Assembly: GCA_025506515.1 (NCBI GenBank)
Contig: CM046442.1
Coordinates: 8,926,596 to 8,990,595 of the forward strand
Source of the DNA: Flaveria trinervia
Taxonomy: Eukaryota; Streptophyta; Magnoliopsida; Asterales; Asteraceae
Direction: 5' to 3'
DNA: 64,000 nucleotides
Positions within the stretch are counted from its first letter, which is position 1. Every line of letters starts with the position of its first letter. The translations under genes were made by a program, and so were the position numbers. Under the pieces are notes generated by a model. That model did no database searches, had not been told where the DNA came from, and saw only the letters and a list, made by a program, of their open reading frames with translations. Of the stretch, positions 47,096 through 58,026 are shown one piece after another.

Positions 47096-49331
47096 TGTAA
47101 CACCTGGTTATTTTTGAAAAGTCAAGAATATGAAAAATAAAAGAAAGAAAGGCAATTAAGTCCAAGTGGAGGGACCAAAAGTGTCCAAAGGACAAATATC
47201 TTTGAAAGTTGGTGTAAAGGTGGGCATGGCCGCCCACCCTCTTTTCACATCACCATCTTCCTCGTTTCTTAGAGAGAGAGAGCAGAGAACTCTCGGTTTT
47301 CAGAAGAAGAAGAAGAAGTGGGCGAATTCAAGGTAAGAATTCATGATTTTTATATGTTTATGACGGGTTTTGTCCCGGTTTTGTGTTTATGTGCTTATAG
47401 GTTGTGTTTGTGCTCGGTTGTGTGTGTTTTTGATGTTTGTTTCTAGGTGTTTCGAACTCTTTGCAAGCGGGTTAAAAGGAAGAACACCCTGGTTGCACTA
47501 GGTGAGTTCTAGACCCCGGTTTTTACATGTTTTGAAACACATTTGGGGCTGAAAACGTATTAAAATGATTTTACTAAGTTTATGTGTGAATACCCGTATG
47601 TAATGTGTATGTTGAATGTTGATTCTCGAATGTTTATAGGCTACTCATGGTTAGAATAGCCACATTATGCTTAGAATCGATGGGTTTGATGATTAGGATT
47701 GAAAAATATCCTAGAAACATGTTTACAGAATGTTCATGCGCCTAGATAAGGGTCCATACGTCTAAATGTGCCTTAGAAAGAACTAAGTGTAAGTTATGCG
47801 CCTAAACAGTAACCCATACGCCTAAAACTTGCCTTAGAAATGTTTAAGTTATGCCCATGCGCCTGAATAGTGGCTCATGCGCCTAGAAATGTAAGTCGGA
47901 TGACTAAGGGTAGGGCCATGCGCCCCAATAGTGCCCATGCGCTCAAGTGGCCCATGCGCCTGAGTGCTCATGCGTCCGAATAGTATCCATGCGCCTAGAT
48001 TGGGATGAAATTTCTAAGTGTTCAGACGTCCAAGAGTCCCCATGCGCCTGAAAGTGGCCCATGCACCTAAGTGTTCCCCATGCGCCTGAATAGTGTCCGT
48101 GCGCCTGTATAGTGCCCATGCGCCTAGGACTTAGAATATTTTTCTGATTTTTGGGGAAAATGTGTAAAGTAGGCTTTGACTTGGGAAATTCTCGGGGGAC
48201 TATAAGTTGACTTTTGAGGTCATAAACAGTATGATGGGCATGTTATGGATGATGATGATGATGATGTTGCATGATGTATGTTATGTATGTGTGATGCCCG
48301 GTGATGATGTGTGTATGGTAAGTTTTGTTATGTTCCTATGATGATGAATGTTTATCTTTCCATGGCTTTACGTGTTATGTTAATGAATGAACCGAAAGTA
48401 TTATGTAACGTAAAGTGAAAGATAATGAAAGAGGAACATGATGAATGAATGCATGCATTAACGAATGAATGAACGTAAAAAGTCTTGCAAGCAAATGTAT
48501 GGAGGTTCACACCCAATGAAGGGTGTTAGCTCAACTGTGTGCGGGTTAGCTACCCCAGAAGGATGCACACTGGGGTCCAATCCTTGTGATTGACCATATG
48601 TATGGGATCCTTGCCGCTTGCCTCAAGTACTGGAGTCAGCTTCGTGCATAATGTTTGGGGTCTATAATAGACCTCAGGCCCAGTAACCAGCTTCGTGCAC
48701 AATGTTTGGGGTATAGCACATGGCATTGATCCGGAATGAAAAGAAAGATGAATGGTGATTGTACTTGCCTCAGGTACTGGAGTCAGCTTCGTGCATAATG
48801 TTCGGGGTCTATGATAGACCTCAGGCCCAGTAACCAGCTTCGTGCACAATGTTCAAGGTATTGTACATGTCACAAGATATAATGAATGAACGAAGATTAA
48901 TGAACGTAATGGAAGATAATAATGATATTATCTGTATGTACGTATGATGTATGATCACGAACGAACGAAACGTATAGTATGGGTTTTGAAAGGAAATAAA
49001 TAATGATTTTATGTATGTTTTATAAAAAAACTAGAACTCACTCAGCAACACTGACTTTTATACATTTTCAGTTGGCAGGTAAACGTTGCTGGGGATGGCA
49101 CGATGCGGCTGCTCAGCTCTTTTGGATGGCATCCATTTAATTAAGGCTTTTGTGATGTAATACAACAATTTAATTTTGTAACCGACAAACGATGCATTAT
49201 TTTGCAAAAGTTTTATGATGAAATGAAATGCCTTCTATTTCCGCTGCAACGTTTTGATGAATAATTGTAAAGTATATGTTTTATGTGCGATGAATCACCA
49301 GCTGTGAGGTGCCCGGGAACGGGGCCTTACA
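47096..49331 (+). mobile_element. Solo LTR nested in the Gypsy 2 5' LTR
   Basis: 2,236 bp from TGTAACACCTGG to GGGGCCTTACA, with no internal region. Flanks are cctat on the left and cttat on the right, a target duplication with one mismatch. The uninterrupted site can be seen in the 3' LTR near 58330. It is a related but distinct LTR subfamily, with a short-unit array based on TGCGCCTGA (about 47735-48130). Solo LTRs arise by recombination between the two LTRs of one element. Confidence 0.88.
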
Positions 49332-51314
49332 CTTATAAATGTTTTTGAATGATTTAGGGCTGGAAAACATCTGAAAATTGAGTTTTTGAGTGTGTGCATG
49401 TTTGACCCATTTGTTTATGTGTATGTGTGTGTGTGATGCGTTTGAGCCTTGTTTGTGAGCTTGTGTGTGCTTGAATGGTGTTGTGGTATGCATCCCTAAG
49501 GTTTTGGATGCTTGATTTGGGCTTAAATTGAGTTTGGATGAGCTTGGAGGTCGAAAATGGTAGATTAGGTTCGGGATGAACTGTATTTTGCACCAGCTAG
49601 GGCTAGGTGACCGAATGGAGGCCATACGGCCGAATGAGATGCGATTGGGGTTCATTCACACGATTGAGAGTTCATTCGCATGATTGGGGCTAGTCGCATA
49701 GGGAGTCATGCGACTGAGGGTCCAGTCGCATAAGTGCTCATCCGCATTAGCTCCATCCGCATGAGAGTCCATTCGCACGATTGGGTGTTCATTCGCATGA
49801 GTGTTCATTCGCATGAGTGTTCATTCGCATTGGGTCATTCGCATGATGTTTAGTCGCATGGAGGCCATACGACTGAAGGGTGTCCATACGCCCGAATAGG
49901 GCTGTTGCACCCGAGGAGAAGTGTAGTTTAACTTTTGACTTTCGGGGGAAAGTGCAGATGTAAGTTTGGACGTAAAGGTTCCCGTAGGTTCATGTAACAT
50001 GACTGTTGAGGCCTTAGAGAGCATGTTGGGGCATGATGATGATGATGTTGCATGATTATATATGTTATGTATGTATGATGTTGATGCCTGTGTATGATAT
50101 GTTCCATATTATGATGTATTTTATCTTTCCTATGGCTTTACGTGTCATTTTAATGAATGAATGAAAGTATTATGTAACGTAAAGTGAAAGATAATATAAG
50201 AGGAACATGAAGTAAGAATGCATGCATTAATGAACGATGAAAGTGATGAAAGTCTTTCAAGCACTGGATGTCGGGACACGCCATTAAGGAGTTAGCCCAT
50301 CGGTGTGCGGTTCGCTACCCCGGGAGGATGCACATCGGGGTCTTTCTTTGTGATTGACCATATGTATGGACCATTGTTGCGTGCCTTAGGTACTGTGACC
50401 ATTTAGTGTCGAGCACCACCGATGAAGGTCTTTTATAGGCTTAGGTCCAGTACCATGAGAATGAAGGGTAAAGTTCATGGTGATGACGAAAGGAAAAGAT
50501 GTAATGATGAACGAACAAATGAAAGAAGGAACGAATGAATGAACAGAAGTTAACGAATGATAAAGATAATAACTATTATCTATGTGTACGTATGATGTAT
50601 GATCGCATGAAAGAAATAACGGTTTTAACGAAAGAAAAGTATGTTTTATTTTATAAAACTAGAACTCACTCAGCGATGCTGACTTTGATGTGTTTCCAGT
50701 TGGTAGGTAATGATTGCTGAGGATGGCACGAGGTGGTTACTCAGCTCTTTTGGGATGACATCCATTTATATAATGCTTTTGTGATGTAATGCAATAATGT
50801 ATTTTGTAACTGATTAACGATGTATTATTTTGCAAAAGCTACTATATTGAAATGAAATGTCATTTTTAAATGTTTCCACTGCGATGCTTTATGAAATACA
50901 ATGTAATTATATGTTTTATGTGCGATGAGAATCCAGCTGTAAGCGTCCTGAGAACGGGGCCTTACAAGTAGGTATTAGAGCTAAAGTTTAAGTGAAATGG
51001 GTAAAATTTCAAAATAAACCTTAACTTAAACTGAGAATGGGACGGAAAGGGAAGGGATGCCAATCTGAGTAGCTGCGTGCCATCATGTATTTTCGTAAAG
51101 TTAGCCGGTATTATGTGCGCATGTGATGTGTTATGTGTTGTTTGCGGATTTAAATACTAATGTAGTCAGGATAGGTAATGCTCGGGGTTTGGAGAGTAAA
51201 GTAAGTAGCTAATCACAACTGGCCACTGTAATTAGAGATTTACTATACTTGACATAAATTGAGTTGTTCCCTTGAATGACCGTGTTGGTGTTTGAATATT
51301 TCAGCATGCGTGTG

Positions 51315-52620
51315 ATGGCCGGTGGTAGATCTTCGAAAGCCTCTTGTGGTGGAGGTCACGGTGCTGAACCGCGACCCAAGAGGGGGAGACCCAGAGTGGA
51401 AAAGGTGGTTCCTGAAGAACCAGAGACCCCTCATCCGTAGGGTGGCGACGAGATCGCCAATCTGAGAGCCTCAGTAAAGGAGGCTATTATGGAAGAAGTT
51501 CACCAGGTCATGCAGACAATCTTACCGTTTGTGGTGACCGAAGTGATTAAGGCGGTACGGGAAGGGGAAAGAAAGGAGAGAAACAGGTATTCGGGAGGAC
51601 AGGAGCAACTGAAGCTGGAAACGGTTCTCTCTGATGATGAAGAGGAGAAAGAAGAAGAGCCTGCATCGGAGGCGGCACGAGGTTGTAACTACGGGGCATT
51701 TATGAGATGCAAGCCCCCTACTTTTGATGGAAACGGCACTGCTGCTGCTGCTCACCGGTGGGTGAGGGAAATGGAGGTTGTTCTTGATATCAGCGAGTGT
51801 CGGGAGGACCAGAAGGTGAAGTTTGCTACCCATTCATTTATAGACTCGGCTCTATGCTGGTGGGACAATATAGTCCAAGCCGAGGGTAGCGGGGCCATTA
51901 GGAGAATAAGATGGTCTGAACTGAAGAAGTTGGTGATTGAGGAGTTCTGTCCTTACAGAGAAATGGATAAGGTTGAGATAGAGTTTTTGCAGCTGGAGGC
52001 GGGAACGATGATGCACCAACAGTATACCACCAAATTCAACGAGATGGCACGTCTGGTGCCGGATCAGGTGACACCTCTGTCTTGAAAGATCAAGAGGTAC
52101 ATTCAGGGTTTGCCAGCAGATATTCGCAGGCACATGATCGCTGCTCGGCCGAGCACGTTTAGGTCGGTGGTGGATTTGGCAGGGAGACTGTATGATGAGA
52201 GAATGGTGGTGGTGATTGAAGGTGGCAAGAAGAGCGGTGGTGATCGAAACTGGCAGGGGAAGAGGTTTGGTCGGGGTGATGCCTCGACGGGTAATAAGAA
52301 GGCACAAGTGGATGACCGCCGTGTGGTCACATTAAGTGCGGGGACGAAGAGGTGTGGCAAGTGTGGAAGGGAGCATAGTGGGGAATGCAGGTTTGGGTCG
52401 AACTTATGCTTCAAATGTGGGAAGGTGGGGCACATGGCAAAGGACTGTCGTATGGTCTGGTGCAGGTGCTACAACTGTGTTGAAGAGGGTCACATGAGCA
52501 GGGATTGTAAGAAGCCGAGGGCTGAGAGTTCCGGGGCGAAGAAGACGGGAGGTGAAGGGCCGAGGGCGAGCGCCAGGGAATTCACTATGACACAGGAGGA
52601 AGCTAGGACGGACCCTGATG
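51315..52620 (+). pseudogene. Gypsy 2 gag
   Basis: The ATG at 51315 gives MAGGRSSKAS, matching the Gypsy 1 start. After a stop near 51438 the frame reads through an acidic helix to FMRCKPPTFDGNG, HRWVREMEVVLD, ALCWWDNIV and QLEAGTMMHQQYTTKF. A TGA follows TPLS at about 52084. The next block has Cys/His-rich motifs (CGKCG, CFKCGKVGHMAKDC, and CYNCVEEGHMSRDC, where GE is usual). Confidence 0.9.
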
Positions 52621-54012
52621 TCGTGTCCGGTACGTTTCTAGTGAACCAAAGTTTAGCTTCTGTGTTGATTCGGGTGCCGGTATAAGTTTTATTTATGTTG
52701 CTTTCTATGCTAAGTTGCCTGTTAGTAGCAGATGTGTTAATGCCCCCTTTGATGTAGAAACTGCCATAGGTAAGTTTACCAGGATTTCGGAGATGATAGA
52801 GAACTATGATGTGGAACTTGAGGGTCATAAGTTTCCTGTTAGACCGTTCGTGATGACCTTCGGTGGTTTCGATTTGGTTCTTGGGATGGATTGGTTGGCA
52901 GACTCCGAGGCGAACGTTGTGTGTCGCAAGAAGATGATTCATTTGACAGCGCCTGACGGTAGTTCAGTGACGGTTTATGGTGATCGGGTTACTACGATTC
53001 CAAAGGTGATATCGATGGCCGTGATGGGAAAGTGTATGAGGCGTGGATGTAGTGCCTACTTGTCCTATGTAAAGGATGTAGATATGCCAACACCACAACT
53101 ATCCGATGTACCGGTTGTGTGTGACTTTCCGGACTTGTTCCCAGAAGATTTATCAGGAGTGCCACCCGACCGAGAGATCGAGTTTCAGATTGATCTAATA
53201 CCGGGTGCCCAACCTGTTGCCAAGGCACCGTATCGGTTGGCTCCGACGGAGATGAAAGAGTTGATGGAGCAGTTGCAAGAGCTGCTTGATAAGGGTTTCA
53301 TTCGACCGAGTATCTCTCCTTGGGGTGCTCTGGTCTTATTTGTGAAGAAGAAAGACGGTAGTATGATGATGTGCATTGACTACCGCGAGCTGAACAAGTT
53401 GACGGCGAAGAACCAATACCCCTTACCGAGAATAGATGATTTGTTCGTTCAGCTTCAAGGCGCTAGTTGGTTTTCAAGGATCGACCTTCGATCTGGCTAC
53501 CATCAGCTGAAGGTGAAAGAGCAGGATGTTCCTAAAACAGCTTTTCGCACGCGTTATGGTCACTACTAGTTTCTTGTCATGTCTTTTGGTTTGACCAATG
53601 CGCCAGCTGATTTTATGGATCTGATGAACCGTGTGTGTCAGCCAATGTTGGATAAATCAGTGATTGTGTTATTGATGATATCCTGATTTATTCGAAGAGC
53701 GAGATAGAACATGCCAGTCACATTCGAGAGGTCTTGGAGACGTTGAGAAAGGAGAAGTTGTATTCCAAATTCTCTAAGTGCGTGTTCTAGTTGCGCGAAG
53801 TTCAGTTCTTGGGTCATGTGGTAAATCCTGATGGGATTATGGTGGACCCAGCAAAGGTGGAGGCGGTGATGCAATGGAAGTCTCCAAAGACGCCATCCGA
53901 GATTCGTAGTTTCTTGGGTTTGGTGGGCTACTACAGAAGATTCATCCAAGACTCTTCCAAGATCACTTCTCCACTAACCAAGTTGACCCGAAAAGATATG
54001 AAGTTTGTATAG
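52621..54012 (+). pseudogene. Gypsy 2 protease and reverse transcriptase
   Basis: The protease active site is broken by a loss of about 4 nt next to the DSG codons (about 52667-52672). The rest of the domain is open from 52715, with GGFDLVLGMDWL. The same long frame continues into the reverse transcriptase with VPPDREIEFQIDLIPG, GFIRPSISPWGA, CIDYRELNKLT, IDLRSGYHQLK and a stop at 53567. The FIDDILIYSK catalytic block follows but lacks one T near 53670. A further stop sits at the Trp of KCVFWL. LGHVVNPDGI and EIRSFLGLVGYYRRFI remain intact. Confidence 0.9.
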
Positions 54013-54480
54013 GTTCAAGCACAAGAGAAGGCATTCGAGGAATTGAAGATAAGATTGACTCAAGCTCATGTTCTGTCACTACCCGATGGAAGTGAAGATC
54101 TAGTGGTTTATTCCGATGCTTCCTACTCGGGGTTGGGATGCGTGTTGATGCAGAGAGGGAAGGTTATAGCCCATGCATCCCAATAGTTGAAGGTTCATGA
54201 GGTTAATTATCCTACTCATGACTTGGAGCTAGCAGCCGTGGTCTTTGTATTAAAGATTTGGAGGCACTATCTTTACAGAACGAAGTGCACCATCTTCACT
54301 GACCACAAGAGCTAGAAGTACTTCTTTGAGCAGAAGGACCTGAACATGAGGCAGAGAAGATGGTTGGATATTATAAAGGTTTATGATTGTGAGATCCATT
54401 TTCATCCGGGCAAAGCCAACGTGGTAGCAGATGCACTTAGTCGGAAAGAGAGGCCCGAGCCGATTCGGGTGGAAACGTAT
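54013..54480 (+). pseudogene. Gypsy 2 RNase H
   Basis: Shows YSDASYSGLGCVLMQ, HDLELAAVVFVLKIWRHYLY, TDHKS (then a stop), FFEQKDLNMRQRRW and HPGKANVVADALSRK. The Asp, Glu and His of the active site are visible, but stops at about 54186 and 54313 break the frame. Unlike in Gypsy 1, the ADALSRK end is intact. Confidence 0.9.
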
Positions 54481-54914
54481 CAGCTAATCATGACCTCTGA
54501 TGTGATGAAGCAGGTCAAAGAGTTTCAAGATGAGGCATTGAAAGAAGATCATCTTAACTCTGAGAGAATGAGAGGTCTGGTCGCAAAATTAGGTGAAAAC
54601 ACGCTTGGTGTTAGAACTCAATTCGGGAGAACGTGGGTTCCTCGTTTTGGGGATCTACGGGTGAAGATTTTAGATGGAGCTGACAAGACTTGATACTCCA
54701 TTCATCCAGGTGCCACGAAAATGTACCAAGATATGAAGAAAGATTATTGGTGGCCGGGTATGAAGCGCGATGTAGTGGAGTATGTGAATAAATGCCTTAC
54801 TTGTCTACAGGTGAAGGCTGAGCATCAGAAGTCGTATGGGAAGATTCAACCTTTGGATATACCAGAATGGAAGTGGGAGCACATCACCATGGATTTCATT
54901 ACGAAGTTGCCGCG
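54481..54914 (+). pseudogene. Gypsy 2 integrase, first part
   Basis: The linker QLIMTSDVMKQVKEFQDEAL and then the zinc-finger region DMKKDYWWPGMKRDVVEYV with KCLTCLQVK, followed by PLDIPEWKWEHITMDFITKL, which holds the first catalytic Asp. Cut at 54919/54920 by a solo LTR. One stop (about 54690) lies before the zinc finger. Confidence 0.9.
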
Positions 54915-54919
54915 CACTC

Positions 54920-56969
54920 TGTAAAGCCCCGTTCCTGGAAACCTCACAGTTGGTCGATCACAGCAGTTAAAACATTAAACATTATAATTATACAAACTTA
55001 AGCAGTGGAAATAATTTATCAAAAACCATTCATTTCATTTAAACCACTTTTGTTGAGCAATACATCATCATTTAACTGATTACAAAAGAATTGTTTTACT
55101 GCATTACAAAACAACAGCAACATAAAATACGAATGGATGTCAGTCTTTCCCTGCCGAGTGGCTTCACCCTCGTGCCATCCTCAGCAATAATTACCTGCCA
55201 ACTGAAAATGTATAAAAGTCAGCGTTGCTGAGTGAGTTTTAGTTTTATAAGTAATAAAATACTTTCTGTATGTTGTATATGAAAATACTCTTTTCTGTAA
55301 AATACAACTCTGTATTGTATACGCGAGCACGCATTAACTATATGAACATTTATTGTTCGTTCTCTTTACTGTATGCCTTGTATGTTCTGTAAACTTTTAT
55401 CTTTATCTTTCACTTTCTGTATGGACCAATGAGCAATACCCCAACTGTATGCATGATGGAAAACGGGTGATGGGCCATCTATATCCCTCGAAAGGGTCAA
55501 CTATATCCCTCGAAAGGGTTCTGTGTACTGTATACAAGGCCGTCCCAATCACCCAGGTCATGCTGCAAAGGTCCTGCCAATCTCAATTGATTGGCCCTGT
55601 GTGCATAATAGGGTAGCTAACCCGCAACACAGTTGAGCTAACGACAACAGGGTCCTGTACCTCCTGTAAGCTTGCAAGACTTGTTAACATTTTATTAATG
55701 TTCCTCTTCTTTTATTTATTGCTTTTTCTCTTTATTATTACAATATACTTTACATTACGATAATAAACATACCACATAAAATCACATACTATAAGTAATG
55801 ATATTAATAGCAATAATAATAATAAGGAACAATCATAATCATGCATGGAACATCATCATAAATAAGCCCTAGTCAACCTCGGTCAAAACCCTAAAAGCAC
55901 AGACTCCCAAAAATTCTGTAGAAATTTCTAAGTATCTGGGCGCTTTGACACTATTTGGGCGCATGAGTCCTGTTTGGGCGTTTCATCACTATGTAGGTGC
56001 ATCAGCCAACACTTAATCATTTTATCACTTAAGCGCATGAACTATTCAGGCGCATGGACACTATTCGGGCGTATGAACACTTAGGCGCATGGGTTATTCG
56101 GACGCATGGACACTTAGGCGCATGAGCCACTTGGGCGCATGGGCACTATTGGGGCGCATGGCCCTACACTTAGTCGTCCGACTAATATTTCTAGGCGTAT
56201 GGACCACTGTTCAGGTGCATGGGCTATACTTAAACATTTCTAAGGTAATTTTAGGCACATGGGCTACTGTTTAGGCGCATGGGTTACACTTAAATCCTTC
56301 TAAGGCATTTTCAGGCGCATGAGCCTTATCTAGGCGCATGAACCTTCTGTGTAACATGTTTCTAGGATGATCTCGAACCCAATCATCAAACCCATCTGTT
56401 CTAAGCTTAACATGGCTATTCTAAACATGAACAACCTATAAGCATTCAAGAATCAACATCCAACATGCATAATACATACGGGTATACATACATAAAAATT
56501 AAAAATCGTTTTAATACATTTTCAGCCCCAAAGATGTTTAAAACAAGTAGAAACCAGGGTCTAGAACTCACCTGGTGCAACTTGGGTGTTTCTTCCTTTT
56601 TAACCCTTTGGAACTAAGTTTAAACACCTAAAAACACCACCAAACACACACACCCGAGCACATACACAAACACATAAGCACATAAGCATATAACCGGGAC
56701 AAAACCCATCATAAACACATAAAAACCTTGAATTCGATTTCTTCTTTTCTCCTTCTTCAAACTCGAAGTTCTGCTCTCTTCCCTTTCTCTCTCTCTAAAA
56801 CCGAAGTGAAAGAATGATGTTAAGGGAGGGTGGGCGGCCATGCCCACCTTTACACCAACTTTTCAAAGATTTGTCCTTTTGGACACTTTTAGTCCCTCTA
56901 CTTGGACTTTATTGATTTTCTTGCTTTTATTCTTCATTTCTTGTCTTTTTAAAATAACCGGGTGTTACA
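54920..56969 (-). mobile_element. Solo LTR nested in the Gypsy 2 integrase
   Basis: 2,050 bp, on the minus strand TGTAACACCCGG to GGGGCTTTACA. It is flanked by cactc on both sides (54915-54919 and 56970-56974). No internal region. Removing it and one cactc rejoins the integrase in frame between PRT and PKGYDAIW. It belongs to the same subfamily as 47096-49331 and has a short-unit array of type GGCGCATGG (about 55935-56345). Confidence 0.95.
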
Positions 56970-56974
56970 CACTC

Positions 56975-57987
56975 CGAAAGGGTATGATGCCATATGGGTG
57001 ATTGTTGACCGTCTGACGAAGAATGCTCACTTCCTACCGATCCGTGAGACATATTCATCTAAGAGGTTGGGGGATCTATTCATCAAGGAAATTGTATCTC
57101 ATCATGGTGTGCCGGTGTCTAGTGTGTATGATCGTGACACCCGGTTCATCTCCAAATTTTAGAAGAAATTCCACGATGCCATGGGGACGAGGTTATATAT
57201 TAGCACGATTTATCATCCCCAAACTGATGGTCAGTCGGAAAGGATCATTTAGACATTGGAAGACATGCTTCGGGCATATGTGATTGATTTTGGGGGAAGT
57301 TGGGATGACCACCTACTGTTAGCCGAATTCTCATACAACAACATCTATCATGCTAGCATTGGTATGCCACCATATGAGATGCTATACGGCATGAGATGTA
57401 GAACCCCCGTTTGTTGGGGTGATATTGGTTAGAAGGAGTTGGGGAGCGTCGAGGTGATCGAGGCTACGACTGAGAAGCTTGAGAAGATCAAAGCCTTCAT
57501 GAAGGCAGTCAAAGATAGACAGAAGTCGTATGCCGATAAACGACACAGATCGATTGAGTTCCAGGTGGGTGACCGGGTTATGTTGAAGGTCTCACCTTGG
57601 AAGGGTATTATCCGATTCAGAAAGAGGGGCAAGCTGAGCCTAAGGTACATAGGCCCTTTCCGAATCGTTACTCGGGTAGGAGAGGTGGCCTATAGATTGG
57701 AATTACCGGATGAGCAAAGTGGAATCCACCCGACATTCCATGTATCTCATCTGAGAAAATGCTTGGCAGCCGAAGATATGATTGTTCCATTGGAAGATAT
57801 TGAAGTAGACGAACGGCTCAATTATGTGGAGCAACCAGTGGCAATCATAGATCGAAAAGAGAAGTGGCTGAGAAATAAAGTGGTTCCTCTTGTGCGTGTA
57901 CAGTGGAAGCACATGAAGGGATCCGAGTCAATGTGGGAGACTAAAGAAGAAATGAGGCATCATTACCCACGTCTGTTCAAGGAATAA
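56975..57987 (+). pseudogene. Gypsy 2 integrase, second part, with chromodomain-like end
   Basis: KGYDAIWVIVDRLTKNAHFLP, then SSVYDRDTRFISKF (SDRD is usual) with a stop at the next Trp, then YHPQTDGQSERI with the catalytic Glu and another stop. From 57439 an intact 182-codon frame gives GDRVMLKVSP, the GPY/F-like RYIGPFRI, LRKC and a chromodomain-like VQWKHMKGSESMWETKEEM. The intact GPF contrasts with the mutated GHF in Gypsy 1. Confidence 0.9.
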
Positions 57988-58012
57988 CAGGTTTTGGGGA
58001 TGAAACCTATTT

Positions 58013-58026
58013 AAGGGGGGTGGACT
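58013..58026 (+). other. Polypurine tract of Gypsy 2
   Basis: AAGGGGGGTGGACT immediately before the 3' LTR start TGTAACACCC. Identical in form to that of Gypsy 1. Confidence 0.9.

Larger units (their letters stand above)
46787..50966 (+). repeat. 5' LTR of Gypsy 2, interrupted by a solo LTR
   Basis: Starts TGTAACACCCGG and ends GGGGCCTTACA. Removing the nested solo LTR 47096-49331 and one target copy leaves 1,939 bp, against 2,055 bp for the 3' LTR. The difference is explained by one fewer copy of a 118-bp repeat. It carries a short-unit array at about 49610-49895. Confidence 0.9.

Noticed and set aside
48550..48849. Minus-strand frame with repeated CTKLVTGPEVY words
   Set aside because: It is produced by the tandem repeat inside the solo LTR.
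46787..50966. A single 4.2-kb LTR
   Set aside because: It has internal TG..CA ends at 47096 and 49331 with matching flanking bases, and the 3' LTR lacks this part.
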